DNA from: Microcaldota archaeon
GTDB taxonomy: Archaea; Micrarchaeota; Micrarchaeia; Micrarchaeales; Micrarchaeaceae
NCBI GenBank assembly: GCA_021827995.1
Contig: JAKATK010000004.1
Coordinates: forward strand, 37,931-101,930
Length of the DNA: 64,000 nucleotides
Direction: 5' to 3'
The notes beneath the pieces are model-generated. The model made no database searches, was not told the origin of the DNA, and worked only from the letters and a program-made list of their open reading frames with translations. Position 1 is the first letter of the stretch. Each line of letters opens with the position of its first letter. Shown here in pieces: positions 31,104-38,951 of the stretch. The position numbers and the translations under genes were made by a program.

Positions 31104-31824
31104 CCTCACCGTTTAGGGCCTTCGTCAGGTTGCCCTTCTTGAGACCGTTTACGATCTGTATGCGCCTGACGTGAACGGCCATGGTCATGAACCTGAGCAC
31201 CTGCTGCTCGACGACGAAGTCGGGCAGGTTCATCGCGAGCAGCTCGTTGACCGTTATCTTTGGTATGAAGCGCGCCCGGGGGTTCTTCTTTGGGTCGTCA
31301 GTGAATAGGCCATCCTCGTCCTTCACATATATCATGCCCCTCACGCCGAGCGTCTCTGCCAGCAGGAAGCAGCCGGTGTCGGTCCTATTAGGAGGTATGA
31401 GGCCCATGTCTGGATAGTGCTCCCAGAACGCGTATGGCGGCATGCCAGGAAACACCACCGCGCCGCGCTCAGCTAGCTGGAAGGTCAGCTCTGAGCTCAG
31501 CCCCGCAGGGCTCAGCAGAGGTATGCCGTGGCTGGAGAGGAGCCACTCAAGTATCCTCGCGTTCTGCGAGGCGACGCCGGCGCCAAGAGTGGAGAGCACG
31601 CCGGTGGGCAGGCCCAGGTCGACGGCGAGCGAGTATATGTGGCGCGCACGGGTGCCAGCACCGGTGCCTATTACGAGCTTCCTGCCTGCCTTTATGTTGG
31701 CGACGAGCTCGTCCAGCAGCGGGTAGAGGGCCTTCCTGCCCCTGTCGATGACGCTTTGGCCGCCTATTTTCACGACCCACGCATCTGGGAGCAGGCGCAC
31801 CTGCGAACGCGATTGCATCTGCAT
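31078..31824 (-). CDS. mosB: Molybdenum/tungsten storage protein beta-subunit homologue (MosB-like)
   Basis: 248 residues, amino-acid-kinase fold, and the closer of the two to the bacterial protein: VVKIGGQSVIDRG (17-29), GTGAGTRARHIYSLAVDLGLP (53-73), VVFPGMPPYAFWE, PPNRTDTGCFLLAE, IYVKDEDGLFTDDPKK and VNGLKKGNLTKAL. Archaeal UMP kinase shares the fold but not this string of motifs. Expected to bind ATP and co-assemble with the MosA-like protein. First gene of the pair, read from a promoter shared with the divergent gene at 31948. Mo/W transporter genes lie 4 kb away. Confidence 0.86.
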   Translation of the reverse strand: MQMQSRSQVRLLPDAWVVKIGGQSVIDRGRKALYPLLDELVANIKAGRKLVIGTGAGTRARHIYSLAVDLGLPTGVLSTLGAGVASQNARILEWLLSSHGIPLLSPAGLSSELTFQLAERGAVVFPGMPPYAFWEHYPDMGLIPPNRTDTGCFLLAETLGVRGMIYVKDEDGLFTDDPKKNPRARFIPKITVNELLAMNLPDFVVEQQVLRFMTMAVHVRRIQIVNGLKKGNLTKALNGEDVGTVIYA

Positions 31825-31921
31825 CTACTCAACAATCTGAACGCCTGGCAGGAACAGAACCACAACCCGACCAGGCCCAATCCGGTGTCTTTGTCTATGT
31901 CTATGATACGAGTATTTATAA
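31825..31921 (-). promoter_or_regulatory. Divergent promoter and mosB leader with a hairpin
   Basis: The AT-box GTATTTATAAC (31912-31922) can serve both directions. For the plus strand it lies about 30 bp before GTG 31945 / ATG 31948. For mosB it would leave a leader of about 65 nt, unusual here where most genes look leaderless. Within that leader CCAGGC (31871-31876) and GCCTGG (31843-31848) form a perfect 6-bp stem with a 22-nt loop. A metal-linked regulatory role is only a suggestion. Confidence 0.45.
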
Positions 31922-31947
31922 CGTGAACACACAAGCCGTATGCGGTG

Positions 31948-32598
31948 ATGCATTTGCGCGGTACGCTCCTCATAGCGGCTATTGCCATCGTAGCGATAGC
32001 AATCATAGCTATAGTGCTTAATCAGGGCGCCAAGGCTCCTGCCGGTACCACATCGCTGAGCACGATAGCGCCCGGAGCCACGACGAGCACTGGCTCAACC
32101 GTAAGCACGATACCTGAAGGCGGCTCCGGCTCCTCCTACATGAGCGAGGCGGAAGCCGCTGCACTGATGGGCAACGGTGCTTACAGCGCGAATGAGAATA
32201 CCAACGTGGCTGGTCTGCCGGGCGGCTTCTTTTCCTACTTGAGCAGTGTGCCGAACGCGGACGCGAGCTTCAGCGGCAAGATTTCGGAGCTGTGGAATAT
32301 GACGTACGTGAACCAGTCAGCGCGCAAGTACATAACAGAAACTGTCGTGAAATCTACGGTGGCAAGCGCGCTCTACGCGGACCTGCCGCAGCAGAGGAGG
32401 AACGGCCAGAGGTACTGGAACGTGACCAACCAGACTTACAATGGCATGACCTACTCGTATTCGGAGTCGACTTTCAACAACGCGACGAGCGTAATCATTG
32501 CTGGGTACAAGAATGACGAGATGACAATGGCCATAGGCTCCGCGAGAGGCCTCAATGTTGCGCTGCTCATACACACGATAGCAGGGGACATGCAGTAG
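31948..32598 (+). CDS. Membrane-anchored extracellular protein, unknown function
   Basis: 216 residues: N-terminal anchor (GTLLIAAIAIVAIAIIAIVL), a Thr/Ser/Gly-rich linker to about residue 70, then a mixed globular domain with sequons (NMT, NQS, NVT, NQT, NAT). A GTG directly before the ATG is an alternative start. Divergent from mosB and shares its promoter region. No domain recognised; a role linked to Mo/W handling would be speculation. Confidence 0.68.
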   Translation: MHLRGTLLIAAIAIVAIAIIAIVLNQGAKAPAGTTSLSTIAPGATTSTGSTVSTIPEGGSGSSYMSEAEAAALMGNGAYSANENTNVAGLPGGFFSYLSSVPNADASFSGKISELWNMTYVNQSARKYITETVVKSTVASALYADLPQQRRNGQRYWNVTNQTYNGMTYSYSESTFNNATSVIIAGYKNDEMTMAIGSARGLNVALLIHTIAGDMQ

Positions 32599-32685
32599 TA
32601 AACGCAACGTGATTGCCAAATGAACCAGCGCTCAGTGGCAGCCCATAGTGGGTAGCAACGCTTTGATGACCGCGCGCGCCCGTGT

Positions 32686-35600
32686 CTACGGCGTTATCGG
32701 CGCGTTCGACCCGTAGGAGAAGAACGCTTGTGCGCCGTTGCCGCCGACGCCGCCGACGTTTTTGTTGGTGCCGATTGAGCCGCAAAAGAGGCCTCCGCCG
32801 TTGCTGACGCCGCTCGTGCTTCCCAGGGTGCCGCTGCCGTACGCCAATATCACTGCTCCGCCACCTCCACCACCGGACTTGCCTTCGCCAGTGCCACCAT
32901 TGCCGCATAGGCCGTTCGCGTTTATTGAACCGGGCGTTATGCTACTTGCTTGAATGTAGATGCCGTATGAGCCGCTGCCCCCGGTCAGCATCGGAGAGCT
33001 ACCACCCGAAGCGCCCTCTAGGTACTGCTGTATGCCGCTGGATAGCCATGTGCTGGCGCTGCTCTGCACAGTGGCCGAGGACAGCGATGTAGTGCTACCC
33101 TGGGTACCGGAAGCACCGTTGCCTCCGGGGGTGCCGCCGGGCGAAAGCGTAGAGAACCCTGCCGTAGCTGCGGCACCTTGGCCATTGTGCGCACCACCAC
33201 CAGAACCGCCGAAAGAGTTCGGGAGGTTGGCCGCGACGTATGCCGAGCCAGTGTTTATTATGCCGTTGTTGGTGAAGGCGCCGCCGGCAACGAATGCGTA
33301 GCCGTTGGTTGTCACTGTTACAGTGCCGTCAATCGTTATGCTGCCGGTCGTCTTTATGTTGCCGAATAGCTGCGTGTCCGAAGTGTACTCGACGTTCTCA
33401 CTGCCGGAATAGCTGGTCGGGTTGACCTGCGTGTTGGGCGGAGGCTGCGATATTGGGGGCGACGAAGCTGACACAGGCGGGTTCGACCCGTAAGAGAAGT
33501 ACTGCGTGGCGCCCGCGGCACCGTTGCCTCCGGTAGTACCACCACTACCGACATAGCCACAGTAGAGACCGCCGTTGTTGTTTATGTTGGCTGTGCTGCC
33601 GAGCGTGCCTGTGCCGTACGCGAGGACCACGGCGCCGCCGCCGCCGCCGCCGGACTTGCCTGAATAATAACGTATAGTGCCGCAACCGCCGTATGCGTTG
33701 ATTGTACCTGGTGTGATGCTCGTTGCCTGTATATAGATGCCGTACGCGCCGGAGCCGCCTGTCGGGCCTGGTGCGCTGCCTCCCCAGCCGCCGGCCAGGT
33801 ATTGCCGTATGCCGTTCGCGAGCCATGTGCTGGCACTGCTCTGCACCGTTGACGATGCAAGCGTGGGCGTGCCACCGTCACCGCCGCTGGGCATGGCGCC
33901 CCTACCACCGCCGCCGGCTCTGACACTGTCGCCATTACCGGAGCTACCGCCCTGCGAACGCGTCGAGAACCCGTCCGCCGCACCGCCTTTACCACTGTGC
34001 GCGCCGCCGCCGGAGCCGCCGTAGGAGCTTGGAAAGTTAATTTCGCTTGACGTGCCGGTGTTTATTATGCCGTTGTTGGTGAAGGCGCCGCCGGCTATGA
34101 AGGCGTAACCATTCGAGATTACTGTTACGCCGCTTTCTATGGTTATGTCACCAGTTGTTACGACATCGCCGGAGAGTTGAACGCTGGATGTGTACGCTAC
34201 ATCTTCGTCGCCGGAATAACTTGTCGGGTTGACCTGCGTGTTGGGCGGAGGCGTGGGCGCTGGCGGAGACGAAGATGAAATAGGCGTGTTGGAACCGTAA
34301 GAGAAGTAAGATGTCGCACCGGCGCCGCCGGAGCCGGAACTGTGCAGATTGTTCCCATAACTAAAACCGCAAAAGATGCCGCCGTTGTTGTTTATGTTGG
34401 CTGTGCTGCCGAGCGTGCCTGTGCCGTACGCGAGGACCACGGCGCCGCCGCCGCCGCCGCCGGACTTGCCTGAAGAAGAGGCGCCGCCGGAGCCACAGCC
34501 GCCATGGGCATTGATTGCACCAGGGATTATGCTTGTGGCCTGGATGTAGATGCCGTACGCGCCGGAGCCGCCGGTGTCACCTGTGGAATAACCGCCCGAC
34601 GCACCAGCCAGGTACTGTGCTATACCGTTGGCGAGCCATGAGCTAGCACCGCTCTGGATGGTGGACGAAGACAGCGATGGGGTGCTGCCCTGAGCGCCAG
34701 AAGCATCGTGACCACCTGGGGCGCCGCCGGGCGAAAGCGTAGAGAACCCTGCCACTGCTACACCAGTGTTAGTCCCATAGGGACCGCCATCGTGAGCGCC
34801 CCCTCCTGACCCACCGTACGAATAGGGGAAGTTGGTATAAGCCGGGGATGCGCCGGTATTTATTATGCCGTTGTTCGTAAAGATACCGCCGGCTATGAAG
34901 GCGTAGCCGTCAGACGTCACCATTGCACCGCTGTCTATCGTTATGTCCTGTGTCGTGGCGATGTCGCCAGAAAGGGTTACGCCGCTGCCCGTCGTGTACT
35001 CCACATTGCAGCTGCCGGAATACGATGCAGGGTTGAGTACGGGGCATGAGACGCCACCAGAGCCGCCGAATGACCCAGAGCCTGAAGAGCGTACCACCAG
35101 CGTTGCGACTTTGGAGTACGCGGTTGGACTTGTGCATGCACGCAGGCAGTAGCCGAGCCAGACGTAGCCGGCGAATGGCGTGCCCACCGGCGGGCTGCTT
35201 GTTATCGCGCCTGCCATGAAGTGAGCCGACTGGAAGTCTACGTCTGTGAGCTCGCCAGGCCCGAGGACAAAGCCTGTGCCGAACCCCACCTGCACGGCGT
35301 TGGTGGTGGAAAAGTTCACAGGTATGCCGCTTGCGTTGAGGGCCTCTGCCTGCGAGGCCACGAAGACCCAGTTGCCGTAGTAGTACTTGTCAGTTGCCTG
35401 GCCGAACGTGAACGTTATGCCGCTTGATGTGTATATCGGGTTCTTGCAGACGAAGCCGGCCTGCGCGATACACGCCGTCGGCCCTAGGTTCGAGCCGTTG
35501 AAGACGCCTAGCTCAAAGAGCGCGGCAAGGACGACCGCGATGATGAGGATGGCCCATCCATAGGTCATCAGATATTCCATCGCCGACTGAGCCGCTCTGG

Positions 35601-35691
35601 TCTTCTCGCTTTTAGACCGGCGCAAGATTCCATCGGCCGGCACGGGCTGTCGGTGCCCACCGGCGAACTTGGCAGCCAAGATACGACCCAA
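32686..35691 (-). CDS. Large glycine-rich surface protein: pilin-type leader plus three tandem beta-helix-like modules
   Basis: 1001 residues from TTG 35691; TTG 35625 would give a shorter, more typical leader (LRRSKSEKTRAAQSAMEYL). Class III signal: a basic start, cleavage expected before QSAMEYLMTYGWAILIIAVV. Residues to about 215 form a domain shared with the genes at 48345 and 63772 (GFVCKNP ... FAGYVWLGYCLRACTSPTAYSKVATL). Then come three repeats of 230-260 residues, each starting NP(A/T)SYSG, with GDIxTTxxITIxSGxxVTSxGYAFIAGG, TNNGIINTG, AYGIYIQA and a Gly-rich end YGSNxPI. Two modules share 96 identical bases. It ends SYGSNAPITP. Probable surface filament or adhesin. Confidence 0.82.
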   Translation of the reverse strand: MGRILAAKFAGGHRQPVPADGILRRSKSEKTRAAQSAMEYLMTYGWAILIIAVVLAALFELGVFNGSNLGPTACIAQAGFVCKNPIYTSSGITFTFGQATDKYYYGNWVFVASQAEALNASGIPVNFSTTNAVQVGFGTGFVLGPGELTDVDFQSAHFMAGAITSSPPVGTPFAGYVWLGYCLRACTSPTAYSKVATLVVRSSGSGSFGGSGGVSCPVLNPASYSGSCNVEYTTGSGVTLSGDIATTQDITIDSGAMVTSDGYAFIAGGIFTNNGIINTGASPAYTNFPYSYGGSGGGAHDGGPYGTNTGVAVAGFSTLSPGGAPGGHDASGAQGSTPSLSSSTIQSGASSWLANGIAQYLAGASGGYSTGDTGGSGAYGIYIQATSIIPGAINAHGGCGSGGASSSGKSGGGGGGAVVLAYGTGTLGSTANINNNGGIFCGFSYGNNLHSSGSGGAGATSYFSYGSNTPISSSSPPAPTPPPNTQVNPTSYSGDEDVAYTSSVQLSGDVVTTGDITIESGVTVISNGYAFIAGGAFTNNGIINTGTSSEINFPSSYGGSGGGAHSGKGGAADGFSTRSQGGSSGNGDSVRAGGGGRGAMPSGGDGGTPTLASSTVQSSASTWLANGIRQYLAGGWGGSAPGPTGGSGAYGIYIQATSITPGTINAYGGCGTIRYYSGKSGGGGGGAVVLAYGTGTLGSTANINNNGGLYCGYVGSGGTTGGNGAAGATQYFSYGSNPPVSASSPPISQPPPNTQVNPTSYSGSENVEYTSDTQLFGNIKTTGSITIDGTVTVTTNGYAFVAGGAFTNNGIINTGSAYVAANLPNSFGGSGGGAHNGQGAAATAGFSTLSPGGTPGGNGASGTQGSTTSLSSATVQSSASTWLSSGIQQYLEGASGGSSPMLTGGSGSYGIYIQASSITPGSINANGLCGNGGTGEGKSGGGGGGAVILAYGSGTLGSTSGVSNGGGLFCGSIGTNKNVGGVGGNGAQAFFSYGSNAPITP

Positions 35692-35847
35692 AACGTATAT
35701 AATTGGCAGTTGGAATATTTATGCATTTCATAGAAATTTGATAACTGTGTTATGTAGTACTACACGACGACGTGATTACTGGGCGATTTTCTAAGTACCT
35801 CGCCTTCGCGCGCCGCGCCGGTGGCATGGTCCGGCCTCCCTGCTCGC

Positions 35848-35857
35848 TATAAATATA
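35848..35857 (+). promoter_or_regulatory. TATA box of the wtpBC unit; it fixes the wtpB start
   Basis: TATAAATATA centred 25 bp upstream of ATG 35878. A GTG at 35821 is in frame, but this box would lie inside that longer coding sequence, so the leaderless ATG start is preferred. Confidence 0.7.
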
Positions 35858-35877
35858 TTAGGGCTGCATCACTGAGT

Positions 35878-36663
35878 ATGCATGCGTTTCGCGTCGTCAT
35901 GCTCGCCATCGCGATACTCGCGGCATTATTCATCGTGCTGCCACTACTTAGCATGGGCTGGTACACGACTTTCGGGGATCTTGCATCTACGTTCACGAAT
36001 CCGGCGGTAGATCTTAGCATATACCTTACGATGCTGAGCGGCGGCCTCGCCGCACTGGTATGCGTCCTCATCGGCGTGCCCGCTGGATACTACCTGGCTA
36101 GGACCAGTGGACTTGCAACGAAGCTCCTAGGTTCGGTGCTCGAGCTGCCTATAATGATACCCCACTTCGTAGTGGGCATAGCGCTGCTGCTGTTCGCGCC
36201 GTTCATCTTCCAGAGCCTTATCGGCGTGGTGGCGGTGATGGTGTTCGTCGGTCTGAGCTACACAGTCAAGGCCGCCGAGTCTTCGTTCGTGGAGCTTGGC
36301 GACGGCTACGAGAAGGCGGCGCAGACCCTAGGCTCTAGCCCGATGAAGGCCTTCTTCTCTGTGGTGTTCCCGATGAGCGCTAGGCCGATAGCCGGGGGCG
36401 CTCTGCTCAGCTGGGCGAGAGGCATAAGTGAGATGGGCGCGTTCCTGGTACTGGCGTACTTCGTGTCGCCGATAAGCCCGATACTGCCGGCAGCCACCAA
36501 CCCGATGTCGATATACGCTTACCAGGTCTACCAGCTCTACGGCGTACGCGGCGCAGCGACAGTGTCCATAGTATACGTGCTCGTGGCGATGGCAGTGTTC
36601 GTGGCAGCGAAGTACGCAAACGGGTGGAAGGAGATCTTCGTGAGGTACAGTGTCGGTGAGTGA
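35878..36663 (+). CDS. wtpB: Molybdate/tungstate ABC transporter permease (WtpB/ModB type)
   Basis: 261 residues, about six membrane helices. The cytoplasmic EAA-type loop ELGDGYEKAAQTLGSSPMKAFFSVVFP, which docks the ATPase, is clear. The permease resembles the archaeal molybdate/tungstate group rather than sugar or phosphate permeases; specificity is supported mainly by the adjacent WtpA-like binding protein and by mosAB. The stop overlaps the start of wtpC by 4 nt (GTGA). Confidence 0.88.
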   Translation: MHAFRVVMLAIAILAALFIVLPLLSMGWYTTFGDLASTFTNPAVDLSIYLTMLSGGLAALVCVLIGVPAGYYLARTSGLATKLLGSVLELPIMIPHFVVGIALLLFAPFIFQSLIGVVAVMVFVGLSYTVKAAESSFVELGDGYEKAAQTLGSSPMKAFFSVVFPMSARPIAGGALLSWARGISEMGAFLVLAYFVSPISPILPAATNPMSIYAYQVYQLYGVRGAATVSIVYVLVAMAVFVAAKYANGWKEIFVRYSVGE

Positions 36664-37727
36664 GCGTGGACCTGCATCTCGACAGCGTAACGGTCAGGCG
36701 CGGCGACTTCGTGCTAGGGCCCATAAGTTATCGCATGCGGAGCGAGGGCAGCAAGATGATTGCGGTCGTGGGACCCAACGGCGCGGGCAAGAGCACGCTG
36801 CTCGACGCGATAGCCGGATTGGTGCCACTGGACATGGGCACCATAACCATAAACGGTAAGCTGGTGTCGTCGCTGCCGGCGCACAGGCGCGGCATAGGCT
36901 ACGTGCTGCAGCGGCCCTATCTGTTCGCCAACATGAGCGTAGAAAAGAACGTGCTCTACGGTGCGGCGGACAGCGGGTACGCCGCCGGTATGATGTCCAC
37001 CATGGGCATCGCGCATCTGGGACAGCGCAGGCCGCAGACGCTGTCTGGCGGCGAGCAGCAGAGGGTATCCATAGCCAGGGCACTGGCCATGAAACCGAGC
37101 ATGCTGCTCCTGGACGAGCCGTTCTCGCACTTGGACCCGGAAATGCAGGAAGAGCTCGGGGAGAGGCTCGGGGAGCTCATAAAGACAGAGGGCGTCAGCG
37201 CCATATACGTCACGCATTCGTTCGACGCACTGTACGCGATGGCCGACATGGTGCTCTTTATCGACGGCGGCAGGCTCTGCGAGACCGTTACAGGCTCGGT
37301 TTCTACCATTGACGGCAGGCCGAGGACCAGGAGGTTCGCCGAACTGCTGGGTTACAGGAACTTCATACGCTGCAGTGTCGTGCAGTCGGCAGGCGGCGTC
37401 CTGTCGTTGGCTGCAGGCGACCTGAGGCTGGAGGGCCTGGGGGACGCACCTGTGGGAAGCAGTGTGCTGCTGGCGCTGCGCCCCGAGGACATAACGATAT
37501 CGATGACGAGCAGGGCGCGTGCGAGCCAGAGGAACATCGTGCAAGCGAGGGTGACCGAGCTCAGGCGCATGGGCCCGCTCATGCGCCTCAGGCTGCGCCA
37601 CGAGGATTCGGGCACGGAGCTGCTGGCGCTCATAACCAGCGGCTCGCTCGTTAGCCTGGGCGTGAATGAGGGCAGCATGGTCTATGCAATATTCAAGACC
37701 GCGGCGGCGCACGTGATCCAGGGGTAG
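36660..37727 (+). CDS. wtpC: Molybdate/tungstate ABC transporter ATPase (WtpC/ModC type)
   Basis: 355 residues. Walker A GPNGAGKST (38-46), signature LSGGEQQ (128-134), Walker B LLLDEP (149-154) and the switch His in VTHSFDAL. The C-terminal third (about 235-355) is a TOBE/MOP-like regulatory domain (LRPEDITI ... VTELRRMGPLMRLRL), which in this group can bind oxyanions and inhibit transport when metal is plentiful. Starts at GTG 36660, coupled to wtpB. Confidence 0.9.
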   Translation: MSVDLHLDSVTVRRGDFVLGPISYRMRSEGSKMIAVVGPNGAGKSTLLDAIAGLVPLDMGTITINGKLVSSLPAHRRGIGYVLQRPYLFANMSVEKNVLYGAADSGYAAGMMSTMGIAHLGQRRPQTLSGGEQQRVSIARALAMKPSMLLLDEPFSHLDPEMQEELGERLGELIKTEGVSAIYVTHSFDALYAMADMVLFIDGGRLCETVTGSVSTIDGRPRTRRFAELLGYRNFIRCSVVQSAGGVLSLAAGDLRLEGLGDAPVGSSVLLALRPEDITISMTSRARASQRNIVQARVTELRRMGPLMRLRLRHEDSGTELLALITSGSLVSLGVNEGSMVYAIFKTAAAHVIQG

Positions 37728-37761
37728 AGTTACCGCGCTCCGGCGGATTTCACACCGCAGC

Positions 37762-38895
37762 TTAGCTGTCGGATATGCCGGAGAGCAGCGCCTGGGGCAT
37801 AGGCGTCACGAACGGCATCAGCGACTGCGGCAGCGCCGACACGTTGTCGGTGTAGGCCGGCGAAATCACGGAGAACCCCTGCGCGTTCATCAATGACGTG
37901 CCCAGCGGGCTGAGAAGGGTGAGCAGGAATTGCTTGGCCACTGGCACATCTGGCGAATTCTTCGGTATGGTGGCGCAGTCGACCACTGGCGCGCCTGACA
38001 CGGTGACGAGAGCGCCGCTAGGTCCGAGTATCTTCGTGGACACTTGCTTGTAGTAGTCCCAGTACGTGCTGTTGAAGCTGCCGAGGTCAACCCACGGGCC
38101 GAGGTTAACGTAGTCGAGATGGTTCGCCACGGCGTAGGACACGTATGTGAAATAGAAATCGATGGCGCCGCTGTCGAGCAGTGCAGAGGCTTGCGTCTCT
38201 GGTGCTATCTTGATGCCGCCGGGTGCAGGGTTCGGCTCTAGGGTGCCGTTGGACCCGTTCACGTAGAAGTGGTCCAGGATTGCGCTCTTGTTGCCGTACA
38301 GTCTCAGACCCTCGAGCTCGAGCACGAACTCGGCGTTGTACCCGTTCGGGTCCACATTAGCGTTCGCGGCGCCGACGACAACTCCGCTCTGGGTTATAAC
38401 GCTGGGCCAGTTCGTGCCGTTTATCTCGGACGCAAACCTGCTGGACGGCGAGTAGACCAGAACGACTGGATCGGTAGCAAAGCAGAGCTCCCAGTCAGCG
38501 TATTTCGGGTACATGTAGGCAGGTATCTGCCTGGGATCGACAGTCGCCACGAGGTCGAACGAGCGGTTCAGCGCGGTTATCTCCCTCACCGCGGTAAGGC
38601 TGCCCATGTACTCCTGTGTTGCGTTAGAGACCTGGATTGATGGGTAGATGGAGGCCATATGGGCCGCGATGGCAGGGAACAAGGAGTCGAGCGTGCCGGC
38701 TGCCACGAGCGTCAGCTGGCCGGACGGGCCGGTGCCGCTCTGCGCAGTGCCCGACGCGTTCATCGCATTACCAGGTGTGACTGAAACGACAGCGGATTGG
38801 GGATGCGCGTAGTAGCCGATGACGAAGAACACGACAGCGACAACTGCAAAAAGGACAGCGGTACGTAAAGGACTGCTTGAATTGTTTCCGGACAT
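37762..38895 (-). CDS. wtpA: Molybdate/tungstate-binding protein (WtpA type)
   Basis: 377 residues: an N-terminal membrane anchor (AVLFAVVAVVFFVIGYYA), a Gly/Ser/Thr linker, then a periplasmic-binding fold. Features match archaeal WtpA: AAGTLDSLFPAIAAHM, GSLTAVREI, YADWELCFATDPVVLVYS, DPNGYNAEFVLELEGL and SGAIDFYFTYVSYAV. WtpA of Pyrococcus and Archaeoglobus binds tungstate and molybdate with octahedral coordination. Convergent with wtpBC, with only 34 bp between the stops, so it has its own promoter; a TATA-like TTTAAAAATC (38924-38933) lies about 30 bp upstream, just outside the IS that begins at 38952. Confidence 0.9.
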   Translation of the reverse strand: MSGNNSSSPLRTAVLFAVVAVVFFVIGYYAHPQSAVVSVTPGNAMNASGTAQSGTGPSGQLTLVAAGTLDSLFPAIAAHMASIYPSIQVSNATQEYMGSLTAVREITALNRSFDLVATVDPRQIPAYMYPKYADWELCFATDPVVLVYSPSSRFASEINGTNWPSVITQSGVVVGAANANVDPNGYNAEFVLELEGLRLYGNKSAILDHFYVNGSNGTLEPNPAPGGIKIAPETQASALLDSGAIDFYFTYVSYAVANHLDYVNLGPWVDLGSFNSTYWDYYKQVSTKILGPSGALVTVSGAPVVDCATIPKNSPDVPVAKQFLLTLLSPLGTSLMNAQGFSVISPAYTDNVSALPQSLMPFVTPMPQALLSGISDS

Positions 38896-38951
38896 TTAAA
38901 CGCTGCATAATTGTTTGCAAGATTTTTAAATGCTCCGGCAGCAGAGGCAAC

